From: Diplonema papillatum
Lineage: Eukaryota; Euglenozoa; Diplonemea; Diplonemida; Diplonemidae
Assembly: GCA_030068145.1 (NCBI GenBank)
Contig: JAPJBO010000185.1
Location: forward strand, 186,001 to 250,000
Reading direction: 5' to 3'
Length of the DNA: 64,000 nt
Part shown: positions 51,501-59,319 of the stretch, in pieces
How positions within the stretch are numbered: the stretch's first letter is position 1
Layout of the letters: each line of letters begins with the position of its first letter
The notes under the pieces: model-generated
What the model was told of the DNA's origin: nothing
The model's input: the letters and a program-made list of their open reading frames with translations, nothing else
Databases searched by the model: none
Position numbers and translations under genes: made by a program

Positions 51501-52802
51501 GATGGCCTGCATTAGCCGCTGGATGACTACCTCTTCGATCGTACCGTGTCGTGCTTTTCGAATCATCGTCGTTCGCGCAGTGCTTCCCCATGCTTGCGAG
51601 CCTGTGGAGGTGATTCCGCCCTGTTTTTGCATTCTGCAGCCGTTATTTTAGCCTAAACGAGCATCCGACCAGCTATCTTGGAATTCCCGAGCATGTTAGG
51701 ACCACCTGAGTGGTAGGTTTCGAGTTTTGGGTTGCAGGGGGCCCGGGGGGGGGGGGGGGGAAGTTAGCTTAATGTTCAGGCAGAACACTGCCTAGCATCA
51801 AGTCTTCTTCGCGGGAATGCAGAGTAAAGGCTCCCGCGAAAACAGCAGGTGTGACCACATTTTCCGCAAGGTCGTAGGAACGGTGAGCGGACCGTAGTGG
51901 GTGCAGAGTTTCGATTTGCCGGAAAAAGAGCCCCCCCCCGACACACGATGATTGACATACCCATTCCAAGCACGTTCTTGCAATCCCCCCATTCCAGTAG
52001 GGTACTTCGCGTAACGCGACTTGCTGCCCTCAGCACGCAGGATTACTTCCTCGCACTCTTTTCCTTTTGGTACTTCAACCATTGGTGCTGCACACGGCAA
52101 CCCCATGTCCACTGTGCTCTGCGGAGTTTACTTCGCAGATTGCCACCGTAAAAAGAAGACAAGTCAGTGCTGCCTAGCAAGTCGCAGTCACAATCAGGGC
52201 GAGTGCCCTGAGTTTTTTCACTGATTGCTCAGACACGGTTGTAGGGGCCTTCTCCCCGTGACGGATTCGCCTGTGCTCTAGTAGCACGGGTGGTCCTGGC
52301 TGTGACGAGCTACGAACAGCCGCCTGACAAACCAGACTCACACCGCAGTCCTGTCTGCAGACACTCAGGTTCCACGCTGATGATGGTCCGCCTTATGTGT
52401 CCGTGGCTTAAAGGACCGAAACACGGCGCAGACGGGACCAGTGCGGTGTTGAGCACATACCCATTCCAAGCACGTTCTTGCAATCCCCCCGACACACGAT
52501 GATTGCCTTTCTGTAACGACACACAGCCCTCCTTTTCAAAGAAATGAAATTGCTCTCGTTTACCTGAGGCGCAGTCGCTCCAAGCCTTTCGGTAAACCCA
52601 CCACACGCGCGCAGTTTCAGCTCCGCCATCTGACTCCGATCAAAGCGAAGCAGGTGAGCCCGCTGCAGATCGGAACGCCCATCGACTCTCCGGCGTCAAA
52701 CCGAATGACCGACAGCCCCGTGATGGAAATCACGAACAACATGGCCAGGACAAGAATGGAGAAGCGCCAGTACTCCTCCGTCGGGCCCGCCCCGGCTGCC
52801 TT
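43070..52802 (+). CDS. FG-nucleoporin with N-terminal membrane segment (POM121-like architecture), 3' end not found
   Basis: Exons: 43070-44123, 45045-46459, 48441-49108, 49655-50207, 52615-52802; intron phases 1, 0, 2 and 0, and the last exon ends in phase 2, so at least one more exon is missing. At least 1292 aa. Residues about 10-33 (LWPLLTAVAVGYAYWKYVWP) form one hydrophobic helix, followed by an amphipathic Ala-rich helix and basic stretches (GGKKRKPLP). From about 360 the chain is polyGln, then FG-type repeats: SFGVP, FTFGVP, FTFGVF, TFGAFGAP, AFGSFF, FTFGSI, FAFGSI, SSFGLS. An internal coiled-coil-like piece ends LNLELELERRFNEQ, spanning the exon 3/4 junction. The likely role is nuclear-pore membrane anchoring plus a transport-barrier FG domain. 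The nucleoporin call rests on the FG motifs; the POM121 comparison is architectural, not proven homology. Confidence 0.75.
44245..44528 (+). mobile_element. Family B element in intron 1 of the nucleoporin
   Basis: A T-run, ACATAAGCGCCAGCTTGAAA, then AAATGCTCGACAAAG; right end AGCTACGTCGAGTATTTTT. This is the most complete family B copy, about 280 bp. Confidence 0.75.
45045..46459 (+). CDS. Exon 2 of the FG-nucleoporin (polyQ and FG repeats)
   Basis: The acceptor is TGACAG (45044) or, in the same phase, GCGCAG (45053). A polyGln region fills 45159-45720 with CAG/CAA mixture and a pure CAG core near 45460-45535. FG motifs follow, and a non-repetitive end reads NPFYGQYKALIRSENFALIR. Donor GTATGG, phase 0. 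The long minus-strand frames here are polyQ shadows. Confidence 0.82.
46484..46697 (+). mobile_element. Family C element in intron 2, close to the donor
   Basis: GTATAAGCACCTGCTTTGTA begins 23 nt after the exon 2 donor. Right end GGCAGTCCCCCGAGTATTT. Confidence 0.75.
46700..47300. mobile_element. Nested retroelement fragments (family K and inverted RT 3' end)
   Basis: 46715-46830 is family K on the + strand. 47025-47185 is the reverse complement of 33615-33780 (3' part of the RT element), continuous with a reversed family K at 47160-47295. Confidence 0.7.
47353..47580 (+). mobile_element. Second family C element in intron 2
   Basis: GTATAAGCACCCGCTTTGTA to GGCAGTTCCTCGAGTATTT, with a small duplication of CCCCTTTTCTCCCCC inside. 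Confidence 0.75.
47752..48395 (+). repeat. About 162-bp tandem repeat that contains a piece of exon 3
   Basis: Four copies (GATGCATTGTTCAC at 47896, 48059, 48221 and 48373; the last unit is shortened). Each carries the 60-nt stretch TTCAGCGACCTGCGTACTGT ... CTCATCAGC, found in exon 3 at 48726-48785. Each also starts with a family A-like CTGGAATCCCAAGTGAACTT. Confidence 0.85.
48398..48440 (+). repeat. Family A motif at the 3' end of nucleoporin intron 2
   Basis: TGGAATCTCAAGCGAACTTT, CTCTAAAAACAG and then exon 3 at 48441. Confidence 0.75.
48441..49108 (+). CDS. Exon 3 of the FG-nucleoporin
   Basis: 222 codons plus two bases. FTFGSIS and FAFGSIA repeats, a Gln run, SSFGLSNDPFSDLRTVRAPV, PFTFASIKNK, and an end with LAKLWSSLDKPDARLNLELE. 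Donor GTTTGC, phase 2. Confidence 0.8.
49412..49560. repeat. ACTGATAG microsatellite in intron 3
   Basis: Units of 8 bp and related ACTGACAG variants, preceded by (CT)n at 49365-49390. The exon 4 acceptor is about 90 nt downstream. Confidence 0.92.
49655..50207 (+). CDS. Exon 4 of the FG-nucleoporin
   Basis: One base completes the Arg codon from exon 3; then FNEQVGSPITPAVRNAHASG, SPDTIAMYRFLGEKPPAKKR, a basic Ala-rich helix (AVASRMAARAAELQAKKEGR) and ASVTVFEDD. Donor GTATGG, phase 0. Clean phase fit on both sides. Confidence 0.82.
50600..50960. repeat. About 55-bp tandem repeat in intron 4
   Basis: Six units with TGCAGAATATCTGTAGCGGT and TTAGCCTGTGTTAG; one more at 51470-51515. The last unit grades into family I. 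Confidence 0.9.
50940..51450 (-). repeat. Family I element, longest copy, with element-like minus-strand frame
   Basis: GGCGATAATCTGCATTGCCG and CGCGCTCAGGCGCGCGTTTG match 36320-36515 and 58975-59160. Minus-strand sequence 51111-51452 encodes a basic protein (RAKTKKKRRSTSATPRKT), which may be the element's gene end. Confidence 0.5.
51955..52495 (+). repeat. Family E, long copy in intron 4
   Basis: 51965-52335 is nearly identical to 15620-15985, followed by the CTGTCTGCAGACACTCAGGT block ending AAGCACGTTCTTGCAATC. Confidence 0.85.
52615..52802 (+). CDS. Exon 5 of the FG-nucleoporin (last one found)
   Basis: LRHLTPIKAKQVSPLQIGTP, then NRMTDSPVMEITNNMARTRM and SVGPAPAA. Acceptor GCGCAG (52614) or TTTCAG (52620), same phase. 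Donor GTATGT at 52803, ending phase 2. Reading through the donor adds 18 residues to a TGA at 52861. Confidence 0.65.
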
Positions 52803-52831
52803 GTATGTTTTCCTTTGCCACTTTACTACTA

Positions 52832-52972
52832 GATCAGGACGATCTCAAGGATTGACAGATTGAGAGCTCTTTCTCGATGAATTGTGTGGTGATGCATGGC
52901 CGCTCCTGGTTGGTGGAATGCTTTGTCAGGTTGGTTCCGTTAGCGAACGAGATGTCGACCCTTAAATAGGGG
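52832..52972 (-). repeat. Repeat L, inverted copy of 42530-42666
   Basis: TCAGGACGATCTCAAGGATT ... CGACCCTTAAATAG, starting 30 nt after the exon 5 donor. Confidence 0.8.
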
Positions 52973-53070
52973 GTTTTGTGTTGTGCATTGCTAGATAGGG
53001 GGTTTTGTGTTGTGCATTGCTGGTAGTCGACCCCTAGATAGGGGGGTTTGTGTTGTGCATTGCTGGTACA
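52960..53070. repeat. Short tandem repeat
   Basis: GATAGGGGGTTTTGTG and TTGTGCATTGCTGGTA repeated three times in irregular 30-42 bp steps. Confidence 0.8.
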
Positions 53071-53344
53071 GTACCACTAGAAAAGAGTGGTGCTGGTGGC
53101 GACCCGAACTGGTACTTGCATCAGGAGTTTGGAGCAGCTAGTCAAACCAACCTCATTCCACAGAGAGAACTTGCCACATCCTTGGGTGAAATGTGCTGCC
53201 TGTGCAAGATGAAAACAGAAGTCTTGAGCCGAGTGCTGGACGGAGAAGCTAGCAACCTTCCGCGCTCTATCCGTCCCCCGAAGGATCCCGCCCCACCCGC
53301 CCTTCGACGAGGAGTCACAGGACCCGAAAGCAGCATGTCGGAAC

Positions 53345-53500
53345 CTGTCCTGTCTGCAGACACTCAGGTTCCGCGCTGATGATGGTCCGCCTTCTGTGTC
53401 CGTGGCTTAAAGGACCGAAACACGGCGCATACAGGACCAGTGCGGTGTTGAGCACATACCCATTCCAAGCATGTTCTTGCAAACCCACCCTTCGAAGAGG
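53345..53500 (+). repeat. Family E fragment
   Basis: CTGTCTGCAGACACTCAGGT to AAGCATGTTCTTGCA, flanked by a duplicated ACCCGAAAGCAGCATGTCGG (53320 and 53510). Confidence 0.75.
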
Positions 53501-56500
53501 AGTCACAGGACCCGAAAGCAGCATGTCGGAACCTCAAAGCCGGGAAAGAATGGTCGAAAGTGGTCGCTGTTTGCTTTATTGGAAAGATCTGACACAGTTC
53601 TTTGAATTGCATCTTTCATCGGGCAGAAATCCTGCTCCGAGCTCTCAACGGATACCTGAGATTTGCCTTGGAGGCCCCCTTTTCCCAAATTAGCCCTTCC
53701 CCCCTCCGTCCGTAAGTGGTTAAACACATTACACACACCCACCACAGCTAAGCGCGCGTTCCAAATGCGAGTATGTTCGGGTGATACCCCCTCGCCGCCG
53801 CCCACGGCCTCTCATTCTTCAACAACGATACTACGCATTTCATGCTGATCAGACCTGGCTCCCCTTCTTTTCGGGCCCCGCGTGCACGCCATTCGTGGCA
53901 TTTCTACCGGTTGGCTGCACTTTAGGGCTACTTCGCCACCTCTGGTCTCTTCTTTCCTTGTGTTCCATCGCCACCCATCTTTTCTTTAGAATCCGCACAG
54001 GCATTTTGTAGAAAATACTCGAGGCGACCGCCGCAGAGGAGGCAATGGTGTTGGAACCCACGCAAATGTCAGCGAGTTCCGGGGTGCGAGTTTCCCCAAT
54101 CAGCACCCGTTTGTGCCCTGTGGTGATGAGGTGGTTGCCCAGACCCCCCCCAAGCCGCCCTGAGTACAAACAAACACATTCAACGATCGAGGATACAGCT
54201 CTGCTGTAGGTGTGCAATCAGCCATCCCGGCCCCAGATCTCGCCACTTGACCTTGACACAGCTGCCTACCGGCGGCCGCAGCAGCAACCTTCGCAACCTT
54301 CGCGATAACGGGTGCTTGCTGCTGTTGGGAAGGGTGAAGACCATTTGTAGCAGTATTAGTGCTTCCCACCTCTGGGCGGCGCCTCCGAGGATTTCGTTTT
54401 TTTTTTTTTAGACTATTCTTTTGTGGGAACGTGCCAGTTAGAATTTGGCGGACAAAGTCTGGCATGGTCTCGGACCTTATTTTTTATGGTTTGCCGTGCC
54501 GCCATATGCCCGCCACCAGCATAGAAAAGGGGGGGGAAGGCAAGGGGCGTCGGCCACAGTGGCCTATAGGACAAAGCCATGGTTGTCATCTGTCCGTCAA
54601 AAAATATAAAGGTGGGGGAGGGGGGCTCTCCGCTGCGCCGGCAAGTGTCCGCCGAAGTCTAACTGACACGTTCCCTGTTTCTCATAGTCCCACCCCCCGC
54701 ACCTCACTTACGGCGGTATCCACAACCAGCCACGAGACTACAAACTCGGCAAGGTCCGCCTGCATGTGCTTGGATTCGAAGCTGCCAGCCACGGAGCAGA
54801 TAGGACACGATGTTGAGCACATACCATTCCAAGCACGTTCTCGCAACCCCCCCCCCCCACCCCCCCCTTCACTGAGGGCCCCCCGAACATTCCTTCGTCC
54901 CATTTTTTTTTTTTTTTTTTTTTTAATAAGCACCTGCTTTCGTGGGAACCACTCGAATGAAGAGGCCATCGACCGCAAATCATAAAGAGAGGGAAAATGC
55001 GCTGTGGCCCAACCGAAACAAAGGTGGATCTGGGTTTAGTGCCGTAAGCGTAGTTGTTCTACTGAAATTCACACCGGCAAACCTCCCTGAGCCCTTGCGA
55101 GCACACACAACACAACCTCTACTTGGGGCCATGGTGCGGACAATGGACCGGTACGAATACACGAATCTACAGGGCAACTCATCTACAGGGCAACTCCTGC
55201 TCAACTTGGTGGTGATGGCACTTGCACTTTAAAGAATCAATGCTCAACTGTGCTTGCTAATCCATGTGGTTCATGTACTTAAAAGAACTCAATGCTCAAT
55301 TTGTAAGACGTGGGGAGCCCAAAAACACTCACCTAACCTGGCGAGAACTTGGTGTCGGTCACAAATTGTTTTGCCAAAGCGAGCCAGTAAAGTGCACACG
55401 AAAGAAGTGCCATGCATGCCCCCCCAAACCCACCCAGTACGTATCAGCTTTAAGAGAACCCATTCGACGAAGGTCACCCGGAGACTCTAAAATCCCGGAT
55501 TCTCAAGCGAACTATAACTCTAGAATTGCCGAGCGCGCACACAAGAAAAACCGCCGCCCTTAAGTCAAATAGCAGTCTAAGCTGCCCGCGCGCTGGAGAA
55601 AGCTTCGGGAGCGTCCTGGAGCGTCCAAGCGATATTCCGTCTGTATGGATGGGGTTGTAGGCAAATACTGCAGACCACTTGACGCGGTTTAATACCATGG
55701 CTTCAAGTGGGGCAAGCACCACCCGCTCTCAAGACATGCGAAGTACGAGTTTGCCACCCGAAACCACGTCCAGGATTTGGGTTCAAGGTAATGCGGTCAA
55801 TTTTCCCTCTCTCTCCTTCTCTCGCGGTGTACGTTTTTTTTTTCTCTCTCTCTCTCTCTCTCTCTGAGACTCTCTCTTTGTCAAACCTTTAGAGCGCCCC
55901 TCCCCCCTTTGCAGTCTTTCTCTCTCCCCCCCCTCCAGCGACATATTCATGTTCACGTGCGTTGACTGGGAGTTGATTCTACGGTCGGTTGTTTCCCGCT
56001 CACGGACAAGCCGTCGTTTTCCGCTGGAATTCTTCTGTTGCTGTTTTGACCCTTCTTTCCACGAGAATCCTGCTCGCTGTTCGTGTGCGCAGAATATTAA
56101 TGCAAGGGTGCAGAGAAGAAGTTCATTTACCGCAAACCCAGAGTGATGACACACCGGTCAGAACCACAACCAAACTTAAGTTCGTCCGCTCACCGGATCG
56201 CTCGTTGCTCTTTTCAGCACCCGCAAACTAGCGGGGTTGTGTGTCCCACAATGTGCACCTGCGAAAGGTTGTTTCCAAGGATATCTTCCCATATTGACGA
56301 AGGTCACCTGCAGACTTTGAAAACCCGAAGTTTCGCGCGAATTCTCGTTCTAAAAGACGTAGGCAGCGCTGCTTTGGTTGATTGGAAGTGTCGAAGCCCG
56401 AAAGCAAGAGCAAAAGACAACAGGATTTGCAGAACTAATGAGGTTCACCCCCAAGAGGTTTTCAGGACCCGCTGGACCAGAATCCCTCTACGGCAGAGAG

Positions 56501-57000
56501 CCGTAGCTGCAAGATGTGCTGAAGCTGAAGAGCGTCTGCGAGCGGATACAAGTGCAAGAGACGGAACAGACCAAGCAGCAGACCGGTAAGAGTGCGAGCG
56601 ATCTGGTTTTGTAAGCATACTCATTTCTTGTGTTCCTCCTACCTACCTAACTCAAGCGTGTCACCAAAATCCCTCGCCACACAAACAAAGGTCGCAAGAC
56701 ATGAAACTGATCGACCCTCGGGATCGACGGTAGCACAAAGGGAAGTCGAAACGGGGCGCGCTGCGCTTGTCGCGCACTCGCTACGTTTGCGCGAGTTAAT
56801 CGGTCGGCAGCGTACTTGCGACACGTGTGTGCCACATGCTTTACACACACGACACCCGGTTGCGGATCGTGGAATCAGCCGGCACTGTGTCCATCAGCGA
56901 GCGAACCGTGAATGCGCTGAGTTGGCGCGCACCGTCCCACGCATCGACAGGGCTCGGCGAGGACGCTGGGCGGGGGCTGGCGGGCGGGGGAAGGGGGGGA
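53500..57000 (+). other. Region between the nucleoporin and the lipid kinase
   Basis: Holds a diverged family C copy (54925-55040), family A copies (55340-55525 and a decayed one at 56240-56355), a family E end (54810-54850) and a CT run (55845-55866). Missing nucleoporin exons would be expected here. Two weak candidates, 55697-55787 and 56507-56585, have good splice sites but incompatible phases. Confidence 0.45.
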
Positions 57001-57004
57001 GAGG

Positions 57005-57075
57005 GTACGGCTCCTTTTCTGTTACACAGCACCCCCCCCTCCTTCCCTTCGTTCCCCGCCGGCGAGGTCCCGTCG
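57005..57075 (+). promoter_or_regulatory. Acceptor-like leader of the lipid kinase gene
   Basis: CTCCTTTTCTGTTACACAG ends at about 57028, 47 nt before ATG 57076. It supports this start over ATGs at 56827 and 56836. Confidence 0.4.
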
Positions 57076-58926
57076 ATGTACACCACCGGCTGGGTGGGCG
57101 CCGACAACCCCGACAGGCCGGCCCGCACGGCCTACCCGAAGACCGCCCCCGAGCAAGGCGGGGGCCACGGCAGTGTCCACACCGAGGAGCGGCTAACCTC
57201 GCCTCCGACCGGGCCTAGGTTCGACTTCAGCGGAAGCGGCACGGCACCCGCCGGCAGGGGCCGCGGGCGGGGGGCCCCGCCGAAGAGTGCCGCGAAGGAC
57301 AGGTTGACGCCGCTGTACGCGCTTCCGCAGGAGGCACCGCGCAACGGCCACGCGGCGGGGCGGAAGGATCCCTTCCACGACCAGCCTCCAGAGGCCCTGG
57401 ACCATGAAGCCGCCGTGGAAAGGCCGGCGTCCTCTTCCCGGAAGGCGAAGCACAACCCCCCGGCGGCGGGGCCTCGAGACGCGCCGGCCTGGGGGCAAGA
57501 CGGCAGAGCTGCAAAGGATCACTTTTATGACCCGTCTCCAGAGGCCCTGGACCCGGATTCTCTCGTTGTACGGTCGACGTCTTCTCGGAAAGCGAAGAAC
57601 AACTCCCCCGGGGGTAGAGACCGACACGGCCCCGCCGAAGGGCAGAAGTCCCCAGGGCTGCTGAGCGTGGCCGCGCCCCACGAGAGCCCGCGGGGGGAAA
57701 ATGGGGGACGGCGGGACCGCGCAGGGGGGTCGCAGCGCCGGGCGAGGAACAGTTCGGTGGGCGGCGGCGCGGCGCCGCCGCGGCAGGACGTGCTGGACAT
57801 CCAGCAGAACAAGGAACTGTTCGCGGCCACGAGGATCGCGCCGAAGGAGAAGGACAAGAAGCAGAGCGACAGCAAGGCCCGGCACGATAACACCCTCGGG
57901 GAGCTCGTCTACAAAGACAACCCTTCGCACACGATCGTCCAGTGCATGAAGAAGGGCCTCCGGCGGTCCGTCGAGTCGATCTCGCCGGCCGAAAAAATGA
58001 GGTCGCTCAATCCCCGCCACGACTTCACCTACAAGGCGAAGATCAACTTCGACCCGGAGAAGGACTCCGGCCACCCCGGGTTCTCGTTCACCAGCTACAG
58101 CCCGATGTGCTACCGGCACATCCGCCAGTTCCTCGGCGTCGCGCACGACGAGTTTTTAGAGCAGCTGTGCGGGTCCGAGTGGACGGTTTCCGGAGCCGGG
58201 AAGAGCAGCGCGCTGCTGTACTTCGCCGGGGCGCGGTACGTCGTGAAGACGATGACCCCCGAGGAGTCCCGCTTCCTCCGGCGCATCTTGCACATGTACT
58301 ACCACCACATCCGGCAAAATCCGCACACGCTGCTCCCGCGGTACTACGGGCATTTTTCGATAAAACTTTCGAGCGCCGGGGGAAAAATCATCTTCATCGT
58401 CATGACCAACGTGTTCGACACGGGGGGGCTCAAAATCCACGAGAAGTACGACCTCAAAGGTTCGACGGTCGGTCGCTTCGCGAACCCGAACGAGCGGGTG
58501 CTGAAGGACCTCGACATCAAGCAGCACATCCTCATCGGCTCGCGCCGGCGGAAAATCCTGCTTGGGCAGATCCAGCGGGACACCGCGTTTCTCAAGGGGT
58601 GCAAGATCATGGACTATTCGTACCTGCTGGGCATCCACCGCCCCACGACGCCGGAGGAAGCAAAGCGCGGCCCCTTCCACCTGTACGACGACGAGCGCTG
58701 CCTGCAAGCCGACGGCGGCGGCATGTGCAACGAGGGAGGCGGGTCGCATCACGCCGGCGAGATCTACTACGGCGGCATCATCGACATCCTGCAGGAGTAC
58801 AACGCCCGGAAAAAAGCGGAGAACCTGTACAAGGGGCTCGCCTACGACCGGCACCAGATCTCGGTGGTGCCCCCGCACGAGTACGCGGCGCGGTTCTACG
58901 CGTTTCTGGACAGGATGATCCTGTGA
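57076..58926 (+). CDS. Phosphatidylinositol phosphate kinase, type I (PI4P 5-kinase)-like, 616 aa
   Basis: It phosphorylates a phosphoinositide head group, most likely PI4P to PI(4,5)P2 at membranes. Residues 1-270 are disordered and contain an internal duplication (KDPFHDQPPEALDHE and KDHFYDPSPEALDPD). The PIPK domain fills about 274-616: a Ser/Gly-rich loop (VSGAGKSSALLYF), ATP-binding Lys391 in RYVVKTM, RQNPHTLLPRYYGHF, the YDLKGSTVGR motif (459-467), MDYSYLLGIH with Asp513, and the metal-binding Asp570 in GGIIDILQ. In the activation segment, KKAENLYKGL places Glu582 where type I enzymes have Glu and type II have Ala. No FYVE, MORN or membrane segment is seen. Intronless; TGA at 58924. The frame is open upstream to 56827, so a longer N-terminus cannot be excluded. 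Confidence 0.93.
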   Translation: MYTTGWVGADNPDRPARTAYPKTAPEQGGGHGSVHTEERLTSPPTGPRFDFSGSGTAPAGRGRGRGAPPKSAAKDRLTPLYALPQEAPRNGHAAGRKDPFHDQPPEALDHEAAVERPASSSRKAKHNPPAAGPRDAPAWGQDGRAAKDHFYDPSPEALDPDSLVVRSTSSRKAKNNSPGGRDRHGPAEGQKSPGLLSVAAPHESPRGENGGRRDRAGGSQRRARNSSVGGGAAPPRQDVLDIQQNKELFAATRIAPKEKDKKQSDSKARHDNTLGELVYKDNPSHTIVQCMKKGLRRSVESISPAEKMRSLNPRHDFTYKAKINFDPEKDSGHPGFSFTSYSPMCYRHIRQFLGVAHDEFLEQLCGSEWTVSGAGKSSALLYFAGARYVVKTMTPEESRFLRRILHMYYHHIRQNPHTLLPRYYGHFSIKLSSAGGKIIFIVMTNVFDTGGLKIHEKYDLKGSTVGRFANPNERVLKDLDIKQHILIGSRRRKILLGQIQRDTAFLKGCKIMDYSYLLGIHRPTTPEEAKRGPFHLYDDERCLQADGGGMCNEGGGSHHAGEIYYGGIIDILQEYNARKKAENLYKGLAYDRHQISVVPPHEYAARFYAFLDRMIL

Positions 58927-58974
58927 GCGTCTTCGCCCTCCTTTTGCTGTGGACCGACCAGCACTGGTTTGGGG

Positions 58975-59160
58975 TTAGAATACGCAAAAAGAATCTGTGG
59001 CGATAATCTGCATCGCCGGCGGCGTGGTTGTCTCTTCGCACGTGATGTGCCATGCGTTCGCCTCTTCCGCTCGTCTTGATCGTCGCACTCAGGCGCGCGC
59101 TTGGCGCTTCGCTTCTCCTTCGATTGCTCGTCCAGCTTCATCGGTTGCGCGTCGACCAGC
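58975..59160 (-). repeat. Family I element after the kinase gene
   Basis: GGCGATAATCTGCATCGCCG and TTCGATTGCTCGTCCAG; the minus strand reads KLDEQSKEKRSAKRAPECDD, matching the 36364 frame. Confidence 0.65.
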
Positions 59161-59170
59161 GTACTTCGTC

Positions 59171-59319
59171 TGTAGTGTCGAAGATCTCGATTATCCACAG
59201 CGGCCACTGTAGTGTCGAAGATCTCGATTATCCACAGCGGCCACTGTAGTGTCGAAGATCTCGATTATCCGCAGCGGCCACTGTAGTGTCGAAGATCTCG
59301 ATTATCCGCAGCGGCCACG
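59171..59319. repeat. 37-bp tandem repeat, four copies
   Basis: GTAGTGTCGAAGATCTCGAT and TATCC(A/G)CAGCGGCCACT at exact 37-bp spacing. The copies abut with no spacers, so it is not a CRISPR array. Confidence 0.92.

Noticed and set aside
55697-55787. Possible exon MASSGASTTRSQDMRSTSLP with donor GTAATG
   Set aside because: Good start context but no downstream exon continues its phase convincingly; left unassigned.
56507-56585. Possible exon LQDVLKLKSVCERIQVQETE with donor GTAAGA
   Set aside because: Protein-like, but nucleoporin exon 5 ends in phase 2, which would create a stop here, and it does not join the kinase frame.
57193-58878. Long minus-strand frames opposite the lipid kinase
   Set aside because: The plus strand encodes a complete PIPK domain with all motifs.
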